Counted from the first letter of the stretch, positions 14,825 to 23,986 are shown. The stretch is DNA of 64,000 bases from CAVQGM01 sp963712065 (GCA_963712065.1 CAVQGM010000001.1:248001-312000); one strand, 5' to 3'. The notes: a model not told the origin generated them from the letters alone. Translations and numbers: made by a program.

Positions 14825-17698
14825 CTAGGTGCGGGGGATCTCCCGCTCCTCGAAGGTCTCGATGACGTCGCCCTGCTTGAGGTCCTGGAAGTCGGACAGG
14901 CCGATGCCGCACTCGAACCCGGCGGCCACCTCGCGGGCGTCCTCCTTGAAGCGCTTGAGCGAGCTGACCGTGCCCTTCCAGATGATGGTGCCGTCGCGGA
15001 GGAACCTGACCTTCGAGTTGCGGGTGATCACCCCGTTGGTGACGTAGCAGCCGGCGATGGCGCCGATCCGCGGGACCCGGAAGATCTCGCGCACCTCGGC
15101 CTCGCCCGTGACCACCTCTTCGTACTCGGGGGCGAGGAGACCGAGCATGGCGTTCTCCATGTCCTCGAGCACCTGGTAGATGATCTCGTAGGTGCGGATC
15201 TCGACGTGCTCGGTCTCGGCCAGCTCGCGGGACTTGCGGTCGGGCCGCACGTTGAAGCCGATGATCGTGGCGTCGGAGGCGGCCGCCAGCTGCACGTCGT
15301 GCTGGGTGATGCCGCCCACGCCGCGGAGCACGAACGACAGCTTCACGTCGTCACGCTCGAGCTTGCGGAGCGACTCGGTGAGCGCCTCGAGCGAGCCGGT
15401 GACGTCGGCCTTCAGGATGAGGTTGAGCGTCGCCGTCTCCCCCGCCTGGATCTGCTGGAAGATGTCCTCGAGCTTGGCGCCGCCCGACATGGCGTGGGCC
15501 TCGCGTCCGAGGGTCGCGACCCGCTGCCAGTGCTCGCGGGTCTCGGCCACCTTCCCGGCGGTCTTCTCGTCGGGGGCCACGATGAACGAGTCACCGGCGT
15601 GGGCGACCTCCGACAGGCCGAGGACCTGCACGGGGGTCGACGGCCCGGCCTCCTTGATCTGCTGGCCGTGGTCGTCGATGAGGGCGCGCACCCGGCCCCA
15701 GGCGGCACCGGCGACGACCGGGTCGCCCACCTTGAGCACGCCGCGCTGCACCAGCACGGTGGCCACGGGGCCCCGGCCGATGTCGAGGTTGGACTCGAGG
15801 ACGAGGCCGCGGGCGCGGCCATCGGGTTCGGCCCGGAGGTCCTCGAGCTCGGCGACGACGAGCAGGTTGTCGAGCAGGTCGTCGACGCCGAGGCCCTCGA
15901 GCGCGGACACCTCGACCATCACGGTGTCACCGCCCCACGACTCGGGCACCAGGCCCTGCTCCGAGAGCTGCTGCATGACCCGGTTGGGGTCGGCGTTCTC
16001 CCGGTCGATCTTGTTGATGGCGACGACGATGGGGACCTCGGCCGCCTTGGCGTGGTTGTAGGCCTCGACCGTCTGGGGCATCACGCCGTCGTCGGCGGCG
16101 ACCACCAGCACGACGATGTCGGTTGCCTCGGCGCCGCGGGCACGCATGGCGGTGAACGCCTCGTGGCCGGGGGTGTCGATGAAGGTGATCATCCTGCCCT
16201 CGCGCTCGACCTGGTAGGCGCCGATGTGCTGGGTGATGCCACCGGCCTCGCCGGCGACCACGTTGGCGTTGCGGATGCGGTCGAGCAGCTTGGTCTTGCC
16301 GTGGTCGACGTGACCCATGACGGTGACCACCGGCGGGCGGTGGGGCCACGACTCATAGGTCTCGTCGTCGACGTCCTCGTCGGCCTCCAGCTGCTTGAGC
16401 AGCTCGACCTCCTGCTCCTCGCCGGGGTCGACGAGGCGGATCTCGGCGCCGATCTCGGCCGCGAACAGCTCGATCATGTCGTCGTTCAGCGACTGGGTCG
16501 CGGTGACCATCTCGCCCTGCTGCATGAGGAAGCGCACGACGTCGGCGGCGGTGCGGTTCAGCTTGGCGCCGAGCTCCTGGGGCGTGGTCGCCCGCTCCAC
16601 GACGACGGTGCCCTCGGGGACCGGGGCCTCCTTCGGCGTGTAGGTCGGCGCGTCCATCGGCTGCAGCTCGTCGCGGCTGCGACGGCGACGACCCTTGCGA
16701 CGCTGCGGACGGCGCTGCTGGCCGGGGCCACCCGGTCGGCCACCGCCGGGGCCACCACGACCAGGGGGACCACCACCGGGGCCGCCACCCGGACCGCCAC
16801 CGGGACGGCCGTAGCCGCCTCCACCACCGGGACCGCCACCGGGGCCACCACCGGGACGGCCGTAGCCGCCTCCGCCACCGGGGCCACCCGTGCTCGGGCC
16901 ACGACGGGCACCACCGGGACCACCCGGGCCGCCCGGGCGGGCACTGGGTCCGCCCGGAGGCGCGGCGCGGCGCTGGCCGGGCGGCGGGGGGATCGGCTTG
17001 CCGGTGCGGGACACGGGCGGGGGCGGGATGGGCTTGCCCGACGGCGAGGTCGGCGGACGACCCGCCGGGGCGCTCGCCGGCGCCGGACGGGGCGCGGCGG
17101 GACGCGGCGGGGTGGGCGGCGCCGGGGCGGGTGCGGGCGCAGCCGACGCGGCGGGCGCGGACGCCGGCGCCGGGCGGCGGACCTCGGGCTCCTCCTCGCG
17201 ACGCACGGGGCGGGGCGGGTGCTCGGACCCGCTCGAGGTCACGACGCGACGGGGCGGGGCGGGCTTCGGGGCCTCGGCCGGCGCGGGCGCCGCCGGCGCC
17301 GCGGGCGCCTCGGCGGCGGGGGCTTCGGCGGCAGGGGTCACCCGCTCGGGCGGTGCCTCGGCCGGCGGTGCTTCTGCCGGCGGTGCCTCTGCCGGCGTCT
17401 CGGCCACAGCCGGCGTCTCGGCCACGGGGGCCGCCGCCGGTGCCGGGCGGGGCGCCTCGGCCTCGGGCTCGGCCGGCGCCTTCTTCCGAGCAGGCTTCTT
17501 GCCCGGCTCGGGGGGCTGCTCGTCCCGCACCAGCCCTTCTCGCTCGGCCTTGCGGCGGACGCGGTCGGCCTGCGCCTCGACGACGCTGGAGGAGTGGCTC
17601 TTGACCCCGATCCCCAGCGAGTCGCAGAGGTCGAGGCATTCCTTGTTCGTGAGCCCGAGCTCGCGGGCGAGCTCGTAGACGCGGATGTTGGCAGGCAA
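14825..17698 (-). CDS. infB: Translation initiation factor IF-2
   Basis: IF-2 is the GTPase that brings initiator tRNA to the ribosome. The N-terminus shows the actinobacterial IF2N motif 'VYELARELGLTNKECLDLC'. A long Pro/Ala then Gly-rich disordered region spans about residues 80-350. The G domain follows (GHVDHGKT, then DTPGHEAF, then NKID), with the IF2 C-terminal beta-barrels. I prefer the TTG at 17698 (peptide 'LPANIRVYELARE'), which matches the family's usual start and has GAGG 6 bases upstream. A GTG at 17740 would add 14 residues. The Gly-rich part contains a 51-bp repeat. Confidence 0.92.
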   Translation of the reverse strand: MPANIRVYELARELGLTNKECLDLCDSLGIGVKSHSSSVVEAQADRVRRKAEREGLVRDEQPPEPGKKPARKKAPAEPEAEAPRPAPAAAPVAETPAVAETPAEAPPAEAPPAEAPPERVTPAAEAPAAEAPAAPAAPAPAEAPKPAPPRRVVTSSGSEHPPRPVRREEEPEVRRPAPASAPAASAAPAPAPAPPTPPRPAAPRPAPASAPAGRPPTSPSGKPIPPPPVSRTGKPIPPPPGQRRAAPPGGPSARPGGPGGPGGARRGPSTGGPGGGGGYGRPGGGPGGGPGGGGGYGRPGGGPGGGPGGGPPGRGGPGGGRPGGPGQQRRPQRRKGRRRRSRDELQPMDAPTYTPKEAPVPEGTVVVERATTPQELGAKLNRTAADVVRFLMQQGEMVTATQSLNDDMIELFAAEIGAEIRLVDPGEEQEVELLKQLEADEDVDDETYESWPHRPPVVTVMGHVDHGKTKLLDRIRNANVVAGEAGGITQHIGAYQVEREGRMITFIDTPGHEAFTAMRARGAEATDIVVLVVAADDGVMPQTVEAYNHAKAAEVPIVVAINKIDRENADPNRVMQQLSEQGLVPESWGGDTVMVEVSALEGLGVDDLLDNLLVVAELEDLRAEPDGRARGLVLESNLDIGRGPVATVLVQRGVLKVGDPVVAGAAWGRVRALIDDHGQQIKEAGPSTPVQVLGLSEVAHAGDSFIVAPDEKTAGKVAETREHWQRVATLGREAHAMSGGAKLEDIFQQIQAGETATLNLILKADVTGSLEALTESLRKLERDDVKLSFVLRGVGGITQHDVQLAAASDATIIGFNVRPDRKSRELAETEHVEIRTYEIIYQVLEDMENAMLGLLAPEYEEVVTGEAEVREIFRVPRIGAIAGCYVTNGVITRNSKVRFLRDGTIIWKGTVSSLKRFKEDAREVAAGFECGIGLSDFQDLKQGDVIETFEEREIPRT
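16797..16896. repeat. infB: 51-bp in-frame repeat within infB
   Basis: Two adjacent copies of a roughly 51-base unit (containing CGGGACGGCCGTAGCCGCC at 16801 and 16852) encode 17-residue Gly-rich blocks with a 'GYGRPGGG' core. Surrounding Gly/Pro codons are further degenerate copies. Confidence 0.7.
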
Positions 17699-17767
17699 CG
17701 GCAGCCTCAGGATTCTTGGATCGGCCGACGGACGCGTCACGTGACGCGAGCGTCAGTTCTTGCTGGC

Positions 17768-17791
17768 GCTCCCGCCCCGGGGGGTGGGAGC
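17768..17791 (-). promoter_or_regulatory. Hairpin between nusA and infB
   Basis: GCTCCC (17768-17773) pairs with GGGAGC (17786-17791), with further C/G pairing inside. It lies in the short nusA-infB gap, where a ylxR gene is usually found but is absent here. No T-run follows, so it may be a pause or processing hairpin rather than a terminator. Confidence 0.35.
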
Positions 17792-17835
17792 AGCCCTCCA
17801 TCCTCGCGCGTTCAGGCGCTCGGCACGAACGGCGC

Positions 17836-19086
17836 TCAGGTCGTGGCGCCGGTCTCGGGGGCTTCGCCCACGCTAGCGGGGGCCTCGGCACCTTCCTCGG
17901 CGGCTGCTTCGGCGCCTTCTTCGGGCACGGCGTCGGCGGCCCCGTCGGGCCCCTCCGCGAGGTCCTCGGCGGCCAGTTCCTCGGCGGCCTGGGTCCAGGC
18001 CTCGGCGGAGATGGCCTCGCCGCCCTCGGCCGGCTGCCAGACCTGCTCGCCGGTCTCGGGATCGACGATCCACTCGCCCTCGGCCCAGTCCTGGTTGGCG
18101 TAGGCCTCTTCCTCGGCGAGCTGGGTCTCGCTCTTGATGTCGACCCGCCACCCGGTGAGCCGAGCCGCCAGACGAGCGTTCTGGCCCTCCTTGCCGATGG
18201 CCAGCGACAGCTGGTAGTCGGGGACGATGACCTCGGCGGTGCCGGTCTCCTCGTCGATGCGGACCTCTTTGACCTTGGCCGGCGACAGCGCCTTCATCAC
18301 GAAGTCGGGCGAGTCGTCGGAGAACGGGACGATGTCGATCTTCTCGCCCCGCAGCTCGTTCACGACCATCCGCACGCGGGCGCCCCGGGCGCCGACGCAG
18401 GCGCCGACGGGGTCGACGTTGGCGTCGTTCGACCACACGGCGATCTTGGTGCGGGCGCCCGGCTCGCGGGCGCACGCCTTGATCTCGACCACGCCGTCGG
18501 CGATCTCGGGCACCTCGAGCTCGAAGAGGCGCTTGATCAGGCCGGGGTGGGTCCGGCTCACCACGATCTGGGGACCCTTGGCCGTCTTGCGGACCTCGAC
18601 GATGTAGGCCTTCACCCGGGCGCCGGGCTCGGGCCGCTCGTACGGCACCTGCTCGGCCTGGGGCAGCAGGGCCTCGACCCGACCGAGGTCGAGCAGCGTG
18701 TAGCGCGCGTCGGTCTGCTGGATGATGCCGGTGACGATGTCGCCCTCGCGTCCCGCGTACTCCTCGTACTTCATCTCGCGCTCGACCTCGCGGATGCGCT
18801 GGCCCATCACCTGCTTCGCGGTCTGGGCGGCGATGCGGCCGAAGTCGTCGGGTGTGACGTCGAACTCCTCACCGATGGGCTCGCCGTCCTCGTCGAGCTC
18901 CTGGGCCATGACCCGGAACTCGACGGTCTCGGGGTCGATCGTGACCCAGGCGTACTCGTGGGCGCCCGGCATCCGCTTGTAGGCGGACTCGAGGGCGTCG
19001 GCGAGCGCACCGAACAGCGTGTCGACGGAGATGCCCTTGTCGACCGCGAGGGCCTGCAGCGCATCCATCAGATCCGGGTTGCTCAT
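17836..19086 (-). CDS. nusA: Transcription termination/antitermination factor NusA
   Basis: NusA binds RNA polymerase and nascent RNA to control pausing, termination and antitermination. The 416-residue protein has the N-terminal RNAP-binding domain ('MDALQALAVDKGISVDTLFGALADALESAYKR'), an S1 domain ('REGDIVTGIIQQ') and two KH domains ('DPVGACVGARGARV', 'LAIGKEGQNARLAARLTGW'). It ends in an acidic Ala/Glu-rich tail of about 80 residues. The ATG at 19086 overlaps the rimP stop by 4 bases (ATGA) with GGAAGG upstream. Confidence 0.95.
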   Translation of the reverse strand: MSNPDLMDALQALAVDKGISVDTLFGALADALESAYKRMPGAHEYAWVTIDPETVEFRVMAQELDEDGEPIGEEFDVTPDDFGRIAAQTAKQVMGQRIREVEREMKYEEYAGREGDIVTGIIQQTDARYTLLDLGRVEALLPQAEQVPYERPEPGARVKAYIVEVRKTAKGPQIVVSRTHPGLIKRLFELEVPEIADGVVEIKACAREPGARTKIAVWSNDANVDPVGACVGARGARVRMVVNELRGEKIDIVPFSDDSPDFVMKALSPAKVKEVRIDEETGTAEVIVPDYQLSLAIGKEGQNARLAARLTGWRVDIKSETQLAEEEAYANQDWAEGEWIVDPETGEQVWQPAEGGEAISAEAWTQAAEELAAEDLAEGPDGAADAVPEEGAEAAAEEGAEAPASVGEAPETGATT

Positions 19087-19643
19087 GACGCCTTCCTCTT
19101 CTCCCTCGGCTTCTGCGTGCTGGACCCGCCCGAGGCGGGCTTGCCAGGCTTGGCCGGCGGGCCCCACTCGAACACGGTGCGGGCCTTGTCGATCTCGTCG
19201 TAGCCGAACCGACGTCGGGCGTCGGGCTCGCCCTCGGGGGCGATCTCGACCTCGTGGTCGTCGGCGCCGGTGACCCGGCCCTTCCAGCGGCGCTCGCCGT
19301 CGACCTCGGCGCCGGCGACCAGCTTGACGGACACGTCCCGGCCCACCGCCCACCGGTAGTGGTCGGGCGTGCGCAGGTTCCGTTCGAGGCCGGGGCTCGA
19401 CACCTCGAGGGTGTAGTGGCCCGGGATCGGGTCGGTCTCGTCGAGCAGGCGGGACACGGCCCGGGTGACGGCGGCGATCTCGTCGATGCCCACGCTGTCC
19501 TGGCGGTCCGGCTCGCCGGTGCGGCCCGGCTTGTCGACGGTGACCTTGAGCAGGGACGCGCCGTGGTCGAGGTCGAACAGGACGAGGCCGAGGTCGGCCA
19601 CGACGGGTTCGATGATCAGGCGGAGGCGTTCGTCGGTGCTCAT
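19083..19643 (-). CDS. rimP: Ribosome maturation factor RimP
   Basis: RimP assists 30S subunit assembly. The 186-residue protein shows the family pattern 'LRLIIEPVVADLGLVLFDLD', 'VTVDKPG', 'EIAAVTRAVSRLLDETDPIPGHYTLEVSSPGLERNLRTPDHY' and a C-terminal SH3-like part. It is the first gene of the rimP-nusA-infB-DUF503-rbfA/truB run. The start ATG 19643 lies downstream of a strong hairpin and a TATACT box. Confidence 0.92.
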   Translation of the reverse strand: MSTDERLRLIIEPVVADLGLVLFDLDHGASLLKVTVDKPGRTGEPDRQDSVGIDEIAAVTRAVSRLLDETDPIPGHYTLEVSSPGLERNLRTPDHYRWAVGRDVSVKLVAGAEVDGERRWKGRVTGADDHEVEIAPEGEPDARRRFGYDEIDKARTVFEWGPPAKPGKPASGGSSTQKPREKRKAS

Positions 19644-19654
19644 GCTGTGTCCAG

Positions 19655-19686
19655 TGAAACGAAAGGCGTGGGCCGGAGCCCACGCC
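19655..19686 (-). terminator. Rho-independent terminator after proS
   Basis: On the minus strand a perfect 9-bp stem GGCGTGGGC / GCCCACGCC with a 4-base loop is followed by TTTCGTTTC. It is the best intrinsic terminator in the window. It lies between the proS stop and the rimP start. A -10-like box (19719-19724) is upstream of it, so it could also act as an attenuator in the rimP leader. Confidence 0.7.
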
Positions 19687-19718
19687 TCGCTCGCGAATTC
19701 GAACGGATTGGCTGGTGA

Positions 19719-19724
19719 AGTATA
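19719..19724 (-). promoter_or_regulatory. rimP: -10 box upstream of rimP
   Basis: TATACT on the minus strand, just after the proS stop, is the most AT-rich hexamer of the interval. A transcript starting 6-7 bases further on would run through the terminator hairpin before reaching rimP. Confidence 0.4.
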
Positions 19725-19726
19725 GG

Positions 19727-21139
19727 TCAATACGCTCGGGCGACCACGGCGACGAGATCGGGTTCGTCGTCGCCGTCGGGCACCCCGCCGTCGGGTCGCA
19801 CGAGGCACCGAACGGTCACGGCGTGCTCGGCGAGGGCGTTCTCGCCCTCCTCTCCCACGGCGGCGAAGGGGATGCGCGCCCAGCCCGTGGCCGCCGCCTC
19901 GACGGCCTCGTCGATCGTGGCGACGTCGGCCGTGCGGGCCTCCCGCCGCTCGGTCGCGCCGACGAGGAGCTCGCGCTGCTGCTCGTCGAGGGCGACCCGC
20001 ACCGTGGCCACCGCGCCACCGAGGGGATGGGCGGCCTTGGAGCCGGTGACCCGGCGCACGACGGTGACGACGTCCTCGGCGAGGTCGCGGGGGCCGAGCT
20101 CGAGCCGGACGGGCACCCCCTTCAGCTCCCAGTCGGTCGCCCGCCGGCCCATGCGAGATCTCGACGCGGTCGTCGAGCCGGGACCGGATGCCGGCGGCCA
20201 GCAGCTCCTCGTGGAGGGCCCGGCAGCGGGCCACCACGGCGTCGTCGTCGCGCACCGCCAACACGACCACCTGGATGGGTGCGAGGGCGGGGGGACGCGC
20301 AGGCCGGCGTCGTCGCCGTGGCCCATGATCAGCCCGCCCACCATGCGGGTCGACACACCCCACGACACCGTCCAGGCGTGCTGCTGGGTGCCGGTCTCGT
20401 CGAGGTACCGGATCTCGAACGCCTCGGCGAAGTTCTGGCCGAGCTCGTGGCTCGTGCCCATCTGCAACGCCTTGCCGTCGCCGGTCATGGCCTCGAGCGC
20501 CATCGTGTTGGTCGCCCCCGCGAAGCGCTCGCGGCGGGTCTTGCGCCCCACCACCACGGGCAGGGCGAGCACGTCGACCATGAACGACTCGTAGACCTCG
20601 TGCAGGATGCGACGCGCGTAGGCGGCGGCGTCGGCCTCGGTGGCGTGGGCGGTGTGGCCCTCCTGCCAGAGGAACTCGGTGGTGCGCAGGAACACGCGGG
20701 GACGCAGCTCCCAGCGCACGACGTTGGCCCACTGGTTCAGGAGCAGGGGCAGGTCCCGGTAGCTCTGGATCCACTTGGCCATGTACTCGCCGATGACCGT
20801 CTCGCTGGTGGGTCGCACGACCACGGGCTCGTCGAGCTCCTTGCCGCCGGCGACGGTGACCACCGCCAGCTCGGGGCTGAAGCCCTCGACGTGCTCGGCC
20901 TCGCGGCGCAGGTAGCTCTCGGGGATGAACAGGGGGAAGTAGGCGTTCTCGGCACCGGCGGCCTTGATGCGGGCGTCGACCTCGGCCTGCATCCGCTCCC
21001 AGAGCGAGTAGCCGTAGGGCCGGATGACCATCGTCCCCCGCACGGGGCCGTTGTCGGCCAGCTCGGCCTTGGCGACGACGTCCTGGTACCAGCGGGGGAA
21101 GTCCTCGGCCTGAGGGGTGAGCACGGGGGGCTTGGCCAT
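19727..21139 (-). CDS. proS: Prolyl-tRNA synthetase (ProS type 3), with a locally shifted frame
   Basis: Charges tRNA-Pro. The N-terminus and motif regions fit the archaeal/eukaryote-like class II ProRS: 'PRWYQDVVAKAELAD', 'RPTSETVIGEYMAKW', 'LLNQWANVVRWELRPRVFLRTTEFLWQEGHTAHAT'. About 45 residues between roughly 20290 and 20150 read as nonsense in the main frame. The neighbouring frame there reads the expected 'LAPIQVVVLAVRDDDAVVARC' and 'RLDDRVEISHG'. A base appears missing near 20285-20294 and one extra near 20146-20147, and together they restore the frame. The gene is probably intact in the organism. A TAGGCT box (21148-21153, minus) lies 8 bases before the ATG. Confidence 0.88.
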   Translation of the reverse strand: MAKPPVLTPQAEDFPRWYQDVVAKAELADNGPVRGTMVIRPYGYSLWERMQAEVDARIKAAGAENAYFPLFIPESYLRREAEHVEGFSPELAVVTVAGGKELDEPVVVRPTSETVIGEYMAKWIQSYRDLPLLLNQWANVVRWELRPRVFLRTTEFLWQEGHTAHATEADAAAYARRILHEVYESFMVDVLALPVVVGRKTRRERFAGATNTMALEAMTGDGKALQMGTSHELGQNFAEAFEIRYLDETGTQQHAWTVSWGVSTRMVGGLIMGHGDDAGLRVPPPSHPSRWSCWRCATTTPWWPAAGPSTRSCWPPASGPGSTTASRSRMGRRATDWELKGVPVRLELGPRDLAEDVVTVVRRVTGSKAAHPLGGAVATVRVALDEQQRELLVGATERREARTADVATIDEAVEAAATGWARIPFAAVGEEGENALAEHAVTVRCLVRPDGGVPDGDDEPDLVAVVARAY

Positions 21140-21147
21140 GGCGCCGG

Positions 21148-21153
21148 AGCCTA
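21148..21153 (-). promoter_or_regulatory. proS: Leaderless-type -10 box of proS
   Basis: TAGGCT on the minus strand ends 8 bases before the start codon. A strong terminator follows proS, so proS is probably its own transcription unit. Confidence 0.45.
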
Positions 21154-21227
21154 ACGGTCGGCCGGGCCGCGGCTGGAAGGCGATTGCCGTCGGCCGGCCG
21201 CCCGGTCCGGATCGTCGCCGCCGGCGG

Positions 21228-22442
21228 TCAGCGCTTGCGGATCAGCTCGATGACCTGCTCGCGGTCGTTGGCGTCGTCGCCCTGCTCGTCGAGCAGGGCG
21301 GCCCGATCGGCCTCGGCCTCGGCGGCGGCGGCGTCGTCCTTGCGGCGGAGCGCTTCCTCGACGCCACCCTCGCCGATGATGTGGGCCCACTCGACGAGGG
21401 CGTCGACCATGCCGTCCTCGGGAACGACCTTCACGACCTGGCCCTTGACGAACAGGTGGCCACGACGACGGCCGGCGGCGATGCCGAGATCGGCTTCGCG
21501 CGCCTCACCGGGGCCGTTGACCACGCAGCCCATCACCGCGACCTGGATCGGGATGCCGAGGCCGTCGAGCGCCTTCTGGGCGTCGTTGGCCACGGCGATC
21601 ACGTCGACCTCGGCGCGCCCGCACGACGGGCAGGCGATGAGGTCGAGGCCCTTCCGCTCGCGCAGGCCCATGGCCTCGAGCAGCCAGCGCCCGGCCCGCG
21701 CCTCCTCGACGGGGTCGGCGGTCAGCGAGTAGCGGATGGTGTCCCCGATGCCCTCGGAGAGCAGCGTGGCGAGCCCGGCCGTCGACTTCACCAACCCGGC
21801 GGGCGGTGGGCCGGCCTCGGTGACGCCGAGGTGCAGCGGATGGTCGACGGTGTCGGCCAGCAGCCGGTACGCCTCGATCATCAGCGGCACGTTCGAGGCC
21901 TTCACCGAGATCTTCACGTCCTCGAAGTCGACCTCGCGGAACCAGGCGAGCTCCTGGACGGCGGAGTCGACCATGGCCTCGGGGGTCACGCCGCCGTACT
22001 TCTCGTAGAGCGCCGGGTCGAGGGACCCGCCGTTGACGCCGATGCGGATCGGCACGCCGCGGTCGCGCGCCTCGCGGGCGACGGCCTTGATGTGCTCGGG
22101 GTTGCGGATGTTGCCGGGGTTCAGCCGCAAGCCGTGCACTCCGGCCTCGAGCGCCTCGAGCGCCCGGCGGTACTGGTTGTGCACGTCGGCGATGATCGGC
22201 ACCGGGGACCGGGGCACGATGTGGGCCAGGCCCTCGGCCGCCTGGCGGTCGTTGCACGTGCAGCGGACGAGGTCGGCGCCGGCCCCGGCGAGGGCGTAGA
22301 TCTGGGCGAGGGTGCCGTCGACGTCGGCCGTCTTGGTCGTCGTCATCGACTGCACGGTGATCGGTGCGTCGCCACCCACCGGCACCGACCCGACCCGGAT
22401 CTGACGGGTCGTGCGCCGCTCGTACCGGACGGGCCCGGTCAT
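21228..22442 (-). CDS. ispG: (E)-4-hydroxy-3-methylbut-2-enyl-diphosphate synthase
   Basis: IspG (GcpE) is the [4Fe-4S] enzyme that makes HMBPP in the DXP isoprenoid pathway. The 404-residue protein contains the TIM-barrel part ('VQSMTTTKTADVDGTLAQI', 'IIADVHNQYRRAL', 'LRLNPGNI') and the cluster ligands in 'CPSCGR' and 'MGCVVNGPGEA'. A Glu/Asp/Ala-rich tail of about 45 residues follows. The ATG overlaps the rseP stop by 4 bases. It belongs with dxr, two genes upstream, in the same pathway. Confidence 0.94.
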   Translation of the reverse strand: MTGPVRYERRTTRQIRVGSVPVGGDAPITVQSMTTTKTADVDGTLAQIYALAGAGADLVRCTCNDRQAAEGLAHIVPRSPVPIIADVHNQYRRALEALEAGVHGLRLNPGNIRNPEHIKAVAREARDRGVPIRIGVNGGSLDPALYEKYGGVTPEAMVDSAVQELAWFREVDFEDVKISVKASNVPLMIEAYRLLADTVDHPLHLGVTEAGPPPAGLVKSTAGLATLLSEGIGDTIRYSLTADPVEEARAGRWLLEAMGLRERKGLDLIACPSCGRAEVDVIAVANDAQKALDGLGIPIQVAVMGCVVNGPGEAREADLGIAAGRRRGHLFVKGQVVKVVPEDGMVDALVEWAHIIGEGGVEEALRRKDDAAAAEAEADRAALLDEQGDDANDREQVIELIRKR

Positions 22443-23986
22443 GGCGAGATCTGGACCGGGTCGACGATGTCGAGGTACATCGCCGACAGGCCCACGAACC
22501 CCATGACCGCGACCACCGCGTAGGCGACGGGCATGAGCCGGGCCATGTTCACCCGGTACGGCCGCTTCGTGATCTTCTCCCGGATGACCTCGTAGGTGGC
22601 CACCGCGGCGTGGCCGCCGTCGAAGGGGAGCAGGGGCACGAGGTTCACGAGCCCCAGGAAGACGTTGACCATGATGAGCAGGAACAGCACGGTGACCACG
22701 CCGGTGTCGGCGGCCTGGGACCCGAGCTGGATCACGCCGAGGATCGAGATGATGCGGTCCTGGTCGCGCGCCTGCTGGGCCTCCGACTGCGCCGTCGGGG
22801 CATCGGCCTCGAGCGGCTGGAGCGTGGCGTCGGTGGCCGGCTCCTCGGTCTCGCCCGACGGCGGCGTGGTGGTGACCAGCTCCCAGTACCGGGTGAGGCC
22901 GGCCGGGGAGAAGAACCGACCGATGCCCTTGACCGACTCGACGGTGAGGGTGCCGAACATGCTGGCCGTCTCGCCCAGGGCGTCGACCGGACCCATCCGC
23001 ACGTAGGGCGTGTCGTGACCGACGCCGAGGAAGCCTCGGTAGCCGTCGTCGGGGAGGTCGGTGGGCACGGCGACCTCGGCCTGGTAGGTGAAGCCACCCC
23101 GCTCGATGACGACCGTGGCGTCGCCCGGAGCGAGCCCGGCGAGCGTGGTGCGGAACTCGTCGTAGGTGGCGACGGGCTGGCCGTTGACGCTGCGCACCTG
23201 GTCACCCGACTCGAGCGGGGCCAGGGCGGCGGCGCCGGCGTCGTCGAGCCGCCAGCCGAGGGTGGTGTCGAGCGTGAGCTCCTCGCCGTCGCGCTGGACC
23301 TCGATGGCGACCGGCTGCCCGGCGTACGGCTGCAGCACCTCGGCGAGGTCGTCGAACTGGCCGACGGGCTGACCGTCGACCGACACGATGCGGTCACCGT
23401 CTTCGATGCCGGCCGCGGCCGCGGCGCTGCCCGACTGCACCCGGTCGACCACCCAGCGGTCGGGCTCGGGCGCGCCGAACGACACGAACACGACGAACAG
23501 CAGCACGAGGGCGATGGCGAAGTTGGCGAACGGGCCGGCCAGGATCACCGGGAGCCGCTGGCGGTACGGCTTGGCCCGATAGGTGCGGTCCTCGTCGGCG
23601 GGGTCGACCTCTTCGAGGCTGTGCATGCCGATGATGCGCACGTAGGCACCGGCCGGGATCAGCTTGACGCCGTACTCGGTCTCACCGCGGGTGGTCGACC
23701 AGAGGCGGGGACCGAACCCGATGAAGAACTCGGTGACCTTCATGCCGGCGCGCTTGGCGAAGGCGTAGTGCCCGAGCTCGTGCAGGAAGATCGACACGAC
23801 GATGGCGAGCACCATGGCCAGCGCCGGCCATCCGAAGAACACGCCGACGGAGGCGACGGCGACCACGAGCAGACCGAGGCGCGTCCAGCTCCTCCATCCC
23901 GACGACGGCGCCGGCGCCGGGGCGGGGACGGGCCCGGGATCGGATGGCGGCGGGGTCGCCGGCGGGTGCTCGATGAGGTCGGTCAC
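22439..23986 (-). CDS. rseP: RIP metalloprotease, site-2 protease (RseP family)
   Basis: An M50 intramembrane zinc protease that would cleave anti-sigma factors or other single-pass membrane proteins. The 515-residue protein has a Pro-rich cytoplasmic N-terminus and a first TM with the HELGH zinc motif at 69-73. Two PDZ domains follow ('AAAAGIEDGDRIVSVDGQPV', then 'LAPLESGDQVRSVNGQPVA'), and a late TM carries 'NLVPLLPFDGGH', supplying the third ligand. The second PDZ suits the E. coli-like architecture, longer than many actinobacterial Rip1 proteins. It is coupled to dxr (ATGA) and ispG (ATGA). Confidence 0.92.
   Translation of the reverse strand: MTDLIEHPPATPPPSDPGPVPAPAPAPSSGWRSWTRLGLLVVAVASVGVFFGWPALAMVLAIVVSIFLHELGHYAFAKRAGMKVTEFFIGFGPRLWSTTRGETEYGVKLIPAGAYVRIIGMHSLEEVDPADEDRTYRAKPYRQRLPVILAGPFANFAIALVLLFVVFVSFGAPEPDRWVVDRVQSGSAAAAAGIEDGDRIVSVDGQPVGQFDDLAEVLQPYAGQPVAIEVQRDGEELTLDTTLGWRLDDAGAAALAPLESGDQVRSVNGQPVATYDEFRTTLAGLAPGDATVVIERGGFTYQAEVAVPTDLPDDGYRGFLGVGHDTPYVRMGPVDALGETASMFGTLTVESVKGIGRFFSPAGLTRYWELVTTTPPSGETEEPATDATLQPLEADAPTAQSEAQQARDQDRIISILGVIQLGSQAADTGVVTVLFLLIMVNVFLGLVNLVPLLPFDGGHAAVATYEVIREKITKRPYRVNMARLMPVAYAVVAVMGFVGLSAMYLDIVDPVQISP

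Noticed and set aside
16700..16950. CRISPR-like array in the repetitive GC-rich stretch
   Set aside because: The repeats are in-frame Gly/Pro codons inside infB with a 51-bp period and no unique spacers.
13460..18103. A 1547-codon open frame on the plus strand, and similar long plus-strand frames opposite pnp, nusA-infB and smc
   Set aside because: They are antisense shadows of well-identified genes. High GC content removes stop codons, and the translations are Gly/Ala/Asp/His-rich with no recognisable domains.
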